DNA from: CAYSCW01 sp964429795
GTDB taxonomy: Bacteria; Acidobacteriota; Aminicenantia; Aminicenantales; Aminicenantaceae
Length of the DNA stretch: 27,444 nt
Assembly: GCA_964429795.1 (NCBI GenBank)
Contig: CAYSCW010000036.1
Coordinates: forward strand, 1-27,444
Reading direction: 5' to 3'
The notes beneath the pieces were generated by a model that did not search any database, was not told the origin of the DNA, and saw only the letters and a list, made by a program, of their open reading frames with translations. Every line of letters starts with the position of its first letter. Within the stretch, counting starts at the first letter, position 1. Below, piece after piece: positions 15,366 to 22,743 of this stretch. The translations under genes were made by a program, and so were the position numbers.

Positions 15366-15746
15366 ATGAGTTGTGAAGATGATATTTTCTGCGGGATTAA
15401 CCAGCCAAAATCAGAAAAGGTCGATGCTATGAGCGACTTGGAGAAGAAACATATTCCTGTCATAGAGGCCCCCTCAAAAGTGAGAAAAGGGGAGCCCTTC
15501 GAAGTTACAGTGGAAGTCGGGAAACATTTGAAGCATCCCAATGAGAATGCCCATTACATCGAATGGATCGAGCTTTTTTCTGGAGACACTTATCTTGCAC
15601 GAGTCGATCTGATTCCTCGAATGACTGAGCCAAAAGTGAAACTTGTCATCGCCTTGGACCATGCCCATCCTCTGGTAGCCAAGGAAAGATGCAACCTTCA
15701 TGGTCAGTGGCAGAGTTTTCCATTCGAGATCGAAGTCGTAGAATAA
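15366..15746 (+). CDS. Class II superoxide reductase (neelaredoxin type)
   Basis: Superoxide reductases reduce superoxide to peroxide in anaerobes without making oxygen. All five iron ligands can be placed by comparison with known members: H29, H57, H63, C109 and H112 (CNLHG). The N-terminal rubredoxin-like desulforedoxin domain is absent, so this is the one-iron class, which needs an external electron donor. The usual Glu-Lys-His triad reads K27-K28-H29 here, with Glu shifted to 26. GGAGGG precedes the ATG. It is co-directional with the DUF2769 gene. Confidence 0.9.
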   Translation: MSCEDDIFCGINQPKSEKVDAMSDLEKKHIPVIEAPSKVRKGEPFEVTVEVGKHLKHPNENAHYIEWIELFSGDTYLARVDLIPRMTEPKVKLVIALDHAHPLVAKERCNLHGQWQSFPFEIEVVE

Positions 15747-15775
15747 GGAAACGTTAAAAGACCAACGCAAAATCT

Positions 15776-15793
15776 GATTTTTCGATAAAAATC
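15776..15793. terminator. Inverted repeat between convergent genes
   Basis: GATTTTT (15776-15782) and AAAAATC (15787-15793) pair perfectly around CGAT, between the superoxide reductase and the convergent S15 hydrolase. It is a plausible bidirectional terminator, though the stem is A/T-rich. Confidence 0.35.
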
Positions 15794-17980
15794 TTATTTC
15801 AGCACCAAAATTTTTAAGCATGAAGAGTACTCTGGAGAGTGATAGACCCGGTGAACCGCTTTTTGGAAGTCATCCTCTTTTGCCTTATAAATGTCCACAA
15901 ATTTCTGCGGGTTCCGGTCAATCACAGGAAACCATGTGCTCTGAACTTGAACCATGATTCGGTGCCCTTTGAGAAAGCAGTGGAATTTGTCACGCAGATC
16001 AAATTCAATCTTTGTCACCTGATTGGGTGCCATTGGCTCTGGATTTTCGAGACTATTCCTGTATTTACTCCGCAATACCTCACCAGCCAGTAACATCTGG
16101 TAGTCTCCCATGTCATTCGGAGCATTACTGGGATAGACATCGATCAATTTGACGATCCAATCGGCATCTGTTCCGGTTGTCGACACATAGAGGCTGGCGA
16201 TAATGGGACCTGCAATAGTGACGTTCTCGGTCAGGATATCAGATTGATAGACAAGCACATCCGGTCTTCGCGCAGCAAACCGCTGATCTTCAACCATCCA
16301 TAGGTGACCCTGTCGATTCAGGATATTTTTTGACCATGGGACAGGTTTTTCGGGATCGCTGGTATAGTCATCAAATGCCTGATTCGATGTCTCCGAGGGA
16401 GGATCAAAAGAGAGTTTCCCGTCTGTTTGAAAATACATTAATTTTTCGGTTGTTCCTCTTGGAGGCCACCGCTCATAGGGTCTCCATTGATTCGATCCTG
16501 TTTCAAAAACCAATGCTTCAGGCAGATCAAGCTCTCCTTCACCTTTCAAATGATACATAAAAAATGGAAATTCAACTTTTTCTCTGAAATAGACACCCGT
16601 TTTTTGATCAAACTTTATGTCGCCTAATTGATCTCCATCCGAGTTACCCCATCCTCCATGGTACCAGGGACCCACCACGAGTATGCTTTTATTATGGGTA
16701 TTTTTCTTTTCTATCGTAGAGTATATGCTCATGGAACCATAAAAATCTTCAGCATCAAACCATGCGGCAACATTCAAGATAGAATGCGTGATGTTATCCA
16801 GATACTGAAGCAGACTCTGCTTCTTCCAATATTCATCATAATCCCCATGCTCCATGTATTCATCCCATGTGGGTATCTGGTTGTGTAAGTATTTACTGTT
16901 AATATTAAAGATTGGGCCCAGGTCCATAAAGAACTTATAGCCATCGGGTGTCCCGTAGTTGAATCGGGGAGGACGGATTGTTGTGGGACGAGTCCTCGGC
17001 CGGGCATCACTCACTAGCCAATCAAAGGTATACATAAGCCTAAAGGCACCATTATGATGGAAATCGTCACCGATCCACATATCGGCAGGAGAAGCCCGCG
17101 GGCTAGATGCTTTTAAGGCCGGATGGGCATCAATCATGCCCATGACCGTCTGCCATCCGCCATAAGAACCGCCCCACATTCCTACTCTGCCATTATGATG
17201 CGGAATATTCTTCAGCAACCATTCAATGGTATCGTATGTATCACTGCTCTCATCTGTATCCCGAGGGCCTTGTTTAACAGGCGTGTAAGGCCGCATAACG
17301 ACAAACTCGCCCTCGGATTTAAATTTACCGCGGACGTCCTGATAAACAAATATAAAGCCTTCCCCGGCAAACAGATCGCTTGGTCCCAAACTGTTTCGGT
17401 AATTCGTGAGTCCGTAATTACGAACAGAATATGGCGTTCTAAGAAATAGTATAGGATATGTTCGACTGGTATCTTTAGGTATATAAACCTGAGTATAGAG
17501 CTTGACTTGGTCTCTCATGGGAATCATGTATTCATGTTTATTATAATTCTCAAGAACAGTGATGTATCTGGTTCCATTTAAATTATCCGGATTGATTTCG
17601 ACTGACTTCTTGTAATTTTCTATTGCCAATTCAATATCTCCATGCGCCATACAAGCTTCAGCGTAACTGTCATAGGTATTAAAGGCATCCGGATAGGCCT
17701 CAATGTTAAGCTTGAATATCCCCACAGCATCCTCAATTTTCCCTGAATTGAGATACGCATATCCTAATCTATTCAACGCTTCTTCCCTAAAAATGATGGT
17801 ATCAGGATAATTCTTTCGCACATTCCGAAATACTTCCGTAGCCTTGGCAACTCCTTCCGTGTGAATAATGTTGAAAAATTCTCCTTCAGAAGGTATTTCT
17901 TTCTGTGCATCAGCACCCAGTGTGAAAGAAATTCCCCATATTATGATGGTGAATATAATTTTGATTTTGATAGATTTCAT
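15794..17980 (-). CDS. Secreted TPR plus S15-type (CocE/NonD) serine hydrolase
   Basis: The 728-residue protein has an N-terminal signal peptide (about 1-25), a TPR-like region (about 40-135, with ALNRLGYAYLNSGKIEDAV and AIENYKKSVEINPDN repeats) and an S15/CocE-type alpha/beta hydrolase. The nucleophile is S272 in GGSYGGW. D408 (WFDAED) and H440 (GPWYHGGWG) complete the triad. A C-terminal beta-sandwich of the X-Pro dipeptidyl-peptidase type follows, with GPIIASLYVSTTGTDADW. Such enzymes cleave X-Pro peptides or esters and amides. AGGAGG lies ten bases before the ATG. Export suggests nutrient peptide or ester breakdown. The TPR front end is unusual. Confidence 0.88.
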   Translation of the reverse strand: MKSIKIKIIFTIIIWGISFTLGADAQKEIPSEGEFFNIIHTEGVAKATEVFRNVRKNYPDTIIFREEALNRLGYAYLNSGKIEDAVGIFKLNIEAYPDAFNTYDSYAEACMAHGDIELAIENYKKSVEINPDNLNGTRYITVLENYNKHEYMIPMRDQVKLYTQVYIPKDTSRTYPILFLRTPYSVRNYGLTNYRNSLGPSDLFAGEGFIFVYQDVRGKFKSEGEFVVMRPYTPVKQGPRDTDESSDTYDTIEWLLKNIPHHNGRVGMWGGSYGGWQTVMGMIDAHPALKASSPRASPADMWIGDDFHHNGAFRLMYTFDWLVSDARPRTRPTTIRPPRFNYGTPDGYKFFMDLGPIFNINSKYLHNQIPTWDEYMEHGDYDEYWKKQSLLQYLDNITHSILNVAAWFDAEDFYGSMSIYSTIEKKNTHNKSILVVGPWYHGGWGNSDGDQLGDIKFDQKTGVYFREKVEFPFFMYHLKGEGELDLPEALVFETGSNQWRPYERWPPRGTTEKLMYFQTDGKLSFDPPSETSNQAFDDYTSDPEKPVPWSKNILNRQGHLWMVEDQRFAARRPDVLVYQSDILTENVTIAGPIIASLYVSTTGTDADWIVKLIDVYPSNAPNDMGDYQMLLAGEVLRSKYRNSLENPEPMAPNQVTKIEFDLRDKFHCFLKGHRIMVQVQSTWFPVIDRNPQKFVDIYKAKEDDFQKAVHRVYHSPEYSSCLKILVLK

Positions 17981-18142
17981 GTACCTAAAACCTCCTTTTA
18001 ATAAGTGAACCCTAAATGATATGAAAATTCATACCATATGTCCATTTTGAATAATCCGAATATTTTCCCATTTCAAGCTTATAGAAGGGCATATTCAAGA
18101 TTCTGTTGATTAGCCATCCGGTCTTCACATATCAACATTGAG

Positions 18143-18171
18143 TTGACAACTTCTCCTGTCTCATCTAGATT
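18143..18171 (+). promoter_or_regulatory. Sigma-70 promoter for the PD-(D/E)XK nuclease gene
   Basis: TTGACA (18143-18148), a 17-base spacer and TAGATT (18166-18171) sit just before the ATG at 18192, giving a leader of about 14 bases that contains CAGG. Confidence 0.6.
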
Positions 18172-18191
18172 GAGAGCGAGTATCTTTCAGG

Positions 18192-19448
18192 ATGGAAAAA
18201 GACATGAAGGAACAACCTGAGACAAGAAGGCAGAAGCCCCCCCGCTATTCGTTCAGCCGAATAGACAGTTTTAAAAGGTGCAGGCTTCAATACAAATTCC
18301 GCTATATCGACGGTTTGAGGACCGAAGTGGAAACCATAGAGGCGTTCATGGGGAATCAAGTCCATGAGGCGTTGAAAGACCTCTACAACTTTATCAGGAA
18401 TCGAGTCATTAAGCCGGAAGGCTGGCTTCTCTCTCATTATGAAGACCTGTGGAAAAAAAATTTCCATTCTTCCATCAAAATAGTCAGGAGTGAACTCTCA
18501 GCGGATGACTATTTTGAAAAGGGCAAAAAATGCCTTACAGATTACTATAATCAGTATCATCCTTTCGATCAGACAAAAATCGTAAAAACCGAAGATCCTA
18601 TGTACTTTACTCTCAGGTCTAGGGAAGAAGAGTTCCCATTCTTCGGAATCCTGGATCGTCTCGACTGGAATGACAAGGAGAAGAGATTCGAGATTCATGA
18701 TTACAAGACCTCTGCCAACCTCATTACCCAAGAGGAAGCTGATCAGGATCTCCAGTTGACACTCTATCTCCTGGCTCTTTCGGAAAAATGGCCTGAAGCT
18801 CAAAATGCCAGACTCATCTGGCATTTCCTCCTTTTCAACAAAGAGATTATGTCCTCCCGCTCTGAAAAGCAATTGATGGATATACAGAATGTAACCGTCA
18901 AGAAAATAAAAGAGATTGAGTCCTGCCAAGATTTTCCTGCCTGTAAAAGTGTTCTCTGTGATTGGTGTGACTACCAGGATATCTGTCCGTTATGGAAACA
19001 TCCTCTGCAGGTAGAAAAACTGGATGCCAATCAATACCTGAAGGATCCAGGAGTTCAACTGGTCTCTAAATACGCTGAATTGGAAGAGGAAAAAAAGCAA
19101 TTGAAGAAAAAGATTTTTGATATCGAACAGGAGCAGGCTAAAATCTCTGAAGCAGCCATCCTCTTGGCAGAGAAAGAGGGCCTCCTTCTTATTGATGGCT
19201 CTGACCATCAGTTGACTGTGACTATCAAAGAAGAAATGAGCGCTCCTGCACGAAGAGAAGACACAGCAAAATGGGAAGCCTTGAGGCATCTCTTGATCAG
19301 CGAAGGCCGCTATGTGGACGTTTCCACGGTCAACAATAACATGCTGAACAGGATGATAAAAGTATGGCCTCAAGAATTTGTGGAAAAAATCAAGGCCTTT
19401 CTGGCAAAAAAGGTAATCAAGAAGGTTGATTTAAAAACCAAATCGTAG
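18192..19448 (+). CDS. Fe-S-containing PD-(D/E)XK nuclease (RecB/Cas4-like)
   Basis: A 418-residue cytoplasmic nuclease. The family order is visible: SFSRIDSFKRC (C30), H58 in GNQVHEAL, D155 in GILDRLDW, D170-x-K172 in HDYKTS, and Q188 with Y192 (QLTLY). C256, C259 and C265 (LCDWCDYQDIC), together with C30, form the four-cysteine Fe-S cage seen in AddB, Cas4 and related exonucleases. A coiled-coil segment (about 290-330) and a small C-terminal domain follow. No helicase or cas genes are near, so it is stand-alone. DNA end processing or repair is likely; the exact role is unknown. Confidence 0.85.
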   Translation: MEKDMKEQPETRRQKPPRYSFSRIDSFKRCRLQYKFRYIDGLRTEVETIEAFMGNQVHEALKDLYNFIRNRVIKPEGWLLSHYEDLWKKNFHSSIKIVRSELSADDYFEKGKKCLTDYYNQYHPFDQTKIVKTEDPMYFTLRSREEEFPFFGILDRLDWNDKEKRFEIHDYKTSANLITQEEADQDLQLTLYLLALSEKWPEAQNARLIWHFLLFNKEIMSSRSEKQLMDIQNVTVKKIKEIESCQDFPACKSVLCDWCDYQDICPLWKHPLQVEKLDANQYLKDPGVQLVSKYAELEEEKKQLKKKIFDIEQEQAKISEAAILLAEKEGLLLIDGSDHQLTVTIKEEMSAPARREDTAKWEALRHLLISEGRYVDVSTVNNNMLNRMIKVWPQEFVEKIKAFLAKKVIKKVDLKTKS

Positions 19449-19524
19449 CGGGCCTTTGGCCATCCTTCTTAAAGAAAGAATGCTTGGGGCCACTCTAAAA
19501 ACAGGAGTGTCGAAGAGATAAACA

Positions 19525-20046
19525 ATGGAAAAAAAGAGGAGGAAATCCAACATGGTAATTCCTACAATCATCATGGGGATTCTTGCTCTCATTCTCATTT
19601 TCATCGGTTATATAAGAGGAGAAGGAGAGTACGTTCAAGGATCCAAGGCAGCTTGGAACATGATCATAGAGATTCTTCCCTTGTTGATATTCGCCTTTAT
19701 CGTCGCTGGGATGGTCCAGGCACTCATGCCTCGTGAACTTCTCTCCCGATGGATTGGTGAAGAATCTGGAATGAGAGGCATCCTGATCGGCACGGTCGCT
19801 GGCGGATTGACTCCTGGCGGCCCCTATGTCAGTCTTCCCCTTGTTGCGGGATTCCTGCGAACTGGTGCCAGTGTGGGAACCATGGTGGCTTACATAACAG
19901 GCTGGTCTTTGTGGGCGGTGTCCCGACTCCCCATGGAAGTGGGGATATTGGGATGGAAATTTGTCATCGTCCGGCTGGCCACAACCTTTTTCTTCCCTCC
20001 CATCGCCGGTTTTCTGGCTCAGACATTATTCTCTGCCTTCAAATAA
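19525..20046 (+). CDS. Half-size permease (DUF318/UPF0718-like)
   Basis: A 173-residue membrane protein with about five segments. The blocks IIEILPLLIFAFIVAGMVQAL and LIGTVAGGLTPGGPYVSLPLVAGFLRTGAS (read in parts) match the permease family that includes ArsP-like transporters. Those usually have about 300-350 residues with two such repeats; one repeat is present here, so a dimer probably forms the transporter. The ATG at 19552 has a better Shine-Dalgarno (GAGGAGG, nine bases before) than 19525, so translation may begin there, giving 164 residues. Substrate unknown. Confidence 0.75.
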   Translation: MEKKRRKSNMVIPTIIMGILALILIFIGYIRGEGEYVQGSKAAWNMIIEILPLLIFAFIVAGMVQALMPRELLSRWIGEESGMRGILIGTVAGGLTPGGPYVSLPLVAGFLRTGASVGTMVAYITGWSLWAVSRLPMEVGILGWKFVIVRLATTFFFPPIAGFLAQTLFSAFK

Positions 20047-20048
20047 AC

Positions 20049-20165
20049 CTAATCTCTTACAATAAAACGCAGAGTCGCCTCCTCCTTACTGAGGCCGGAG
20101 AAGAAGGCACGCAGCTCCCTCAGGACCTCAGCCGCATCGAGAGAGTAATAGTCAATTTTTTGCAT
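20049..20165 (-). pseudogene. Remnant of a P-type cation ATPase N-terminus
   Basis: The minus frame ATG 20165 to TAG 20049 encodes 38 residues. YYSLDAAEVLREL and GLSKEEATLR match the start of the cation-transporting ATPase N-terminal domain, where the family reads like YHSL..EEVL..L....GLSEEEA..RL..YG. The reading ends in RFIVRD and stop, exactly where the real protein would continue into the YGPN block and the membrane part. Nothing else of an ATPase lies nearby. A truncated relic is the best reading; a real tiny protein with this similarity is possible. Confidence 0.5.
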
Positions 20166-20222
20166 GGTCAGACACCTGTGGAAGCTCAATCAAGAGCTTT
20201 CATCGCCTGAAATTTTCCCTAC

Positions 20223-20268
20223 CCTTTGGCTAACCATTCAGAGCCAAAGGAAAAAGAATGATTTTTCC
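20223..20268. terminator. Two overlapping hairpins between the permease and DPP IV-like genes
   Basis: CCTTTGGCT (20223-20231) pairs perfectly with AGCCAAAGG (20242-20250) over a ten-base loop. GGAAAAA (20249-20255) pairs with TTTTTCC (20262-20268) over six bases. They share GG, so only one can form at a time. They sit just past the minus-strand DPP IV-like gene and also face the plus-strand permease gene. They are likely terminator elements, though no long T run follows the first stem. Confidence 0.4.
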
Positions 20269-20284
20269 CTTTCGAGAATTGGTG

Positions 20285-22516
20285 TTATCGCTGGTTATGA
20301 TCTCCCTTTAAATTTCGCCGCCAGAAATCGAGCATCAGTGTATAAAGATGCACTCTGGCAGGGGGGTCGCTGATGCCATGTTTTCTCCAGGGATAGATCA
20401 TCAACTCAAAAGGAATATTATGTTCAATGAGCTCGTTGATGAAGGCATAGGTGTTCTGAGGATGAACATTGTCGTCATAGGTTCCGTGGACGATGAGCAG
20501 CTTGCTCTTGAGGTTTGAAGCAGCCAGGACCGAGGAGGTCTCCTTGTAACCTTCTGGATTATCGTGGGGTGTTCCCTGGTAACGCTCGGTATAGATTGTA
20601 TCATAGAAATGCCAGTCTGAGACTGGGGCCACAGCTATGCCCGCCTTGAAAGCATCGCAGTGGGTCATAGTATAGAGAGTAGTGCAGCCACCTCCGCTCC
20701 AGCCCCATATGCCGATTCTCTCCTGATCGATGAAGGGCATGGTCTGAAGCCAGCTAACTCCGGCCAGGATGTCTTTGACATTCTGCATTCCATAAGCTCT
20801 TCGAAAGGCAGACGTTTCCAGGGCATTGCTCTCTCCCATGCCTGCTCTCACTTCAAAGACAAATACAAAAAAGCCTTCCTGGGCGAGAAGGCTATGCCAC
20901 ATCCCTCGGCTACTCCAGCGGTCAACCACTTGTTGGGAACCAGGACCTCCATAGACATAGACAATGGCCGGATATTTCCGTTGAGCAGAAAAATTTGCAG
21001 GACGGGTCATCATGGCCGGAAGCTCGAGGCCATCCTCAGTCGGAAAAGAATGAAACTCAGCAAAGACAAGATCCAATCCCTGGAGATAATCCTTAGCTGA
21101 AGGGACAACATCTCTTAGTATCTTCCCATCAGCCTGACAGAGAGTCAAAGAGGGAGGATTGGAAGAGTTGGAAAATGTATCCAGAAAATACTCACCTCCA
21201 GGGGAAAACCTCACCGAATGAGCACCGGCTTTTTCAGTCAGGCGCATGAGTCCGGTTCCATCCAGCTTGACCCGGTAGAGATGTCTTTCCTTCAAGGCGT
21301 GTTGGTTGGATGTGAAGTAAACCCAGCTTTGATCATCAACTCCCACCAATCCACTGTTCCCGCTGAGCAAAGCACCTTCAGATGAAAGCACCATAAACTC
21401 CCCCTTGGTCAGTCGTCTTATAAGCTGCCCGTTTCTGTGAAAGAGATAAAGATGCTGATAGCCATCCCTTTCTGAAAGCCAGATGAACCGCTTCCCATCC
21501 TTTAGAAAATAAGGGGAATCATTGAGGTTAATCCAGGCCGGCTGGTTTTCGGTCAGAATCTTCTGGCTTCTTCCGCTTTCTCTGTCGGCGATGAACAGTT
21601 TGAGTTCTGACTGACTCCGGTTAAGGGTCTGGACAGCAATCTCTTTACCAGCGGGCAGCCATTTGAAACGGGCCAAGTATTCGTACTTTCCGCAGTCTAC
21701 CCAGGTTGTCTTCTGAGAGGAAATATCCACTATGCCCAAGCGTACCTTGGGATTGGCCTGTCCTGCCTTTGGATAATGCTGCCTTACCACTTCCTGGGTG
21801 GCAGGCTTAAAATTAACAAACGTGGACAAAGAGACCATTGAATCTTTACTCTGAAGATAGGCGATGGCACGCGAATCTGGGGACCAGGAATAGGGGAGAG
21901 GAGTGTGATCATAGATTTCTTCCCAATAAACCCAGGAAAGGGTTCCGTTGAGAAGAGTGTCCGTCGCTCCTGAAGTCAGCCGCTTGAGGGTGTCCTCCCT
22001 CCAGTTGATGGCGTAAATGTCGTTCGCTCTTATAAAGCTTATCCATTTCCCATCAGGAGAAAAGGCGACCGCTGACTCCGAAGCAGCCGTCTTGGTCAGT
22101 CGCTTGAGAGAAGATTCAGAAACCTCAACACAATAAATATCTCCGTCGATGACATAGACTAAAGCTCGGCCATTGGGATCTATAGCATCGGGCCATAGGA
22201 TGGAGGAAGGCGCCTCTCCTCCTGCCTCCTTCATCAAGGCCGCAAGGATTTTATTTCTCTGGAAGGCTTCAGTTCTTTCGTTTGTTTTAGGGTCGAGTAT
22301 TTCCAGGTTACGGTTTTCCCAAGGCTTCTGGTAGTCAAGAAGAAGAATCATCCCGTTGTTGAGCCATGTGTATCGAGGGGGCCTGAATTTTTCCTGTATC
22401 CGTACATCGTTAAGCCACTCCACAGTGAGTTTTTTCGGGGCGTTTTCTCGAGTAAAAGTCGGAGATGAGTAAGAAATAATCATTACCAGAATGACTAAAA
22501 AGTGAATCCTTTTCAT
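20285..22516 (-). CDS. Secreted dipeptidyl-peptidase IV-like serine peptidase (S9B)
   Basis: 743 residues with a signal peptide (about 1-22), a beta-propeller and a C-terminal alpha/beta hydrolase. The triad is S607 in GWSGGG (usual form GWSYGG), D681 in GTYDDNVHPQ and H713 in KHGI. The double Glu that anchors the substrate N-terminus is E199-E200 in WVYWEEIY. The family releases N-terminal X-Pro or X-Ala dipeptides, fitting the S15-type neighbour. The Shine-Dalgarno AGGGGAG is nine bases before the ATG. Confidence 0.92.
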   Translation of the reverse strand: MKRIHFLVILVMIISYSSPTFTRENAPKKLTVEWLNDVRIQEKFRPPRYTWLNNGMILLLDYQKPWENRNLEILDPKTNERTEAFQRNKILAALMKEAGGEAPSSILWPDAIDPNGRALVYVIDGDIYCVEVSESSLKRLTKTAASESAVAFSPDGKWISFIRANDIYAINWREDTLKRLTSGATDTLLNGTLSWVYWEEIYDHTPLPYSWSPDSRAIAYLQSKDSMVSLSTFVNFKPATQEVVRQHYPKAGQANPKVRLGIVDISSQKTTWVDCGKYEYLARFKWLPAGKEIAVQTLNRSQSELKLFIADRESGRSQKILTENQPAWINLNDSPYFLKDGKRFIWLSERDGYQHLYLFHRNGQLIRRLTKGEFMVLSSEGALLSGNSGLVGVDDQSWVYFTSNQHALKERHLYRVKLDGTGLMRLTEKAGAHSVRFSPGGEYFLDTFSNSSNPPSLTLCQADGKILRDVVPSAKDYLQGLDLVFAEFHSFPTEDGLELPAMMTRPANFSAQRKYPAIVYVYGGPGSQQVVDRWSSRGMWHSLLAQEGFFVFVFEVRAGMGESNALETSAFRRAYGMQNVKDILAGVSWLQTMPFIDQERIGIWGWSGGGCTTLYTMTHCDAFKAGIAVAPVSDWHFYDTIYTERYQGTPHDNPEGYKETSSVLAASNLKSKLLIVHGTYDDNVHPQNTYAFINELIEHNIPFELMIYPWRKHGISDPPARVHLYTLMLDFWRRNLKGDHNQR

Positions 22517-22563
22517 GACTTTAATCTCCCCTTTCCAGTATTTTCATTTGAAATACAAAAAGT

Positions 22564-22593
22564 ATTATCATCTGACTCATCCTTCTATTTCAA
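22564..22593 (-). promoter_or_regulatory. Sigma-70 promoter for the DPP IV-like gene
   Basis: On the minus strand TTGAAA (22588-22593), an 18-base spacer and GATAAT (22564-22569) match the consensus at five of six positions each. The leader would be about 40 bases and includes the Shine-Dalgarno. Confidence 0.5.
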
Positions 22594-22690
22594 GGACAAA
22601 TTTGTTGCTGAATAAAGATATATTTGAATGAGTGAAGGCTTAGGGCGAGAAAGTCCTCATTCTTATCCACGAGAATTAAAATTTCCTTGC

Positions 22691-22717
22691 TTGACCATGG
22701 TGTTCTCCTCTGATAAT
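22691..22717 (+). promoter_or_regulatory. Possible promoter for the beta-CASP gene
   Basis: TTGACC (22691-22696) and GATAAT (22712-22717) are good hexamers but the spacer is only 15 bases. The gene begins 27 bases downstream. Confidence 0.3.
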
Positions 22718-22743
22718 TTAAGTACTGCCAGGAGAAAACCAGG

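Noticed and set aside
19449..19505. GGCC-containing imperfect hairpin after the nuclease gene
   Set aside because: Pairing is broken by internal loops and no T run follows, so it was not called a terminator.
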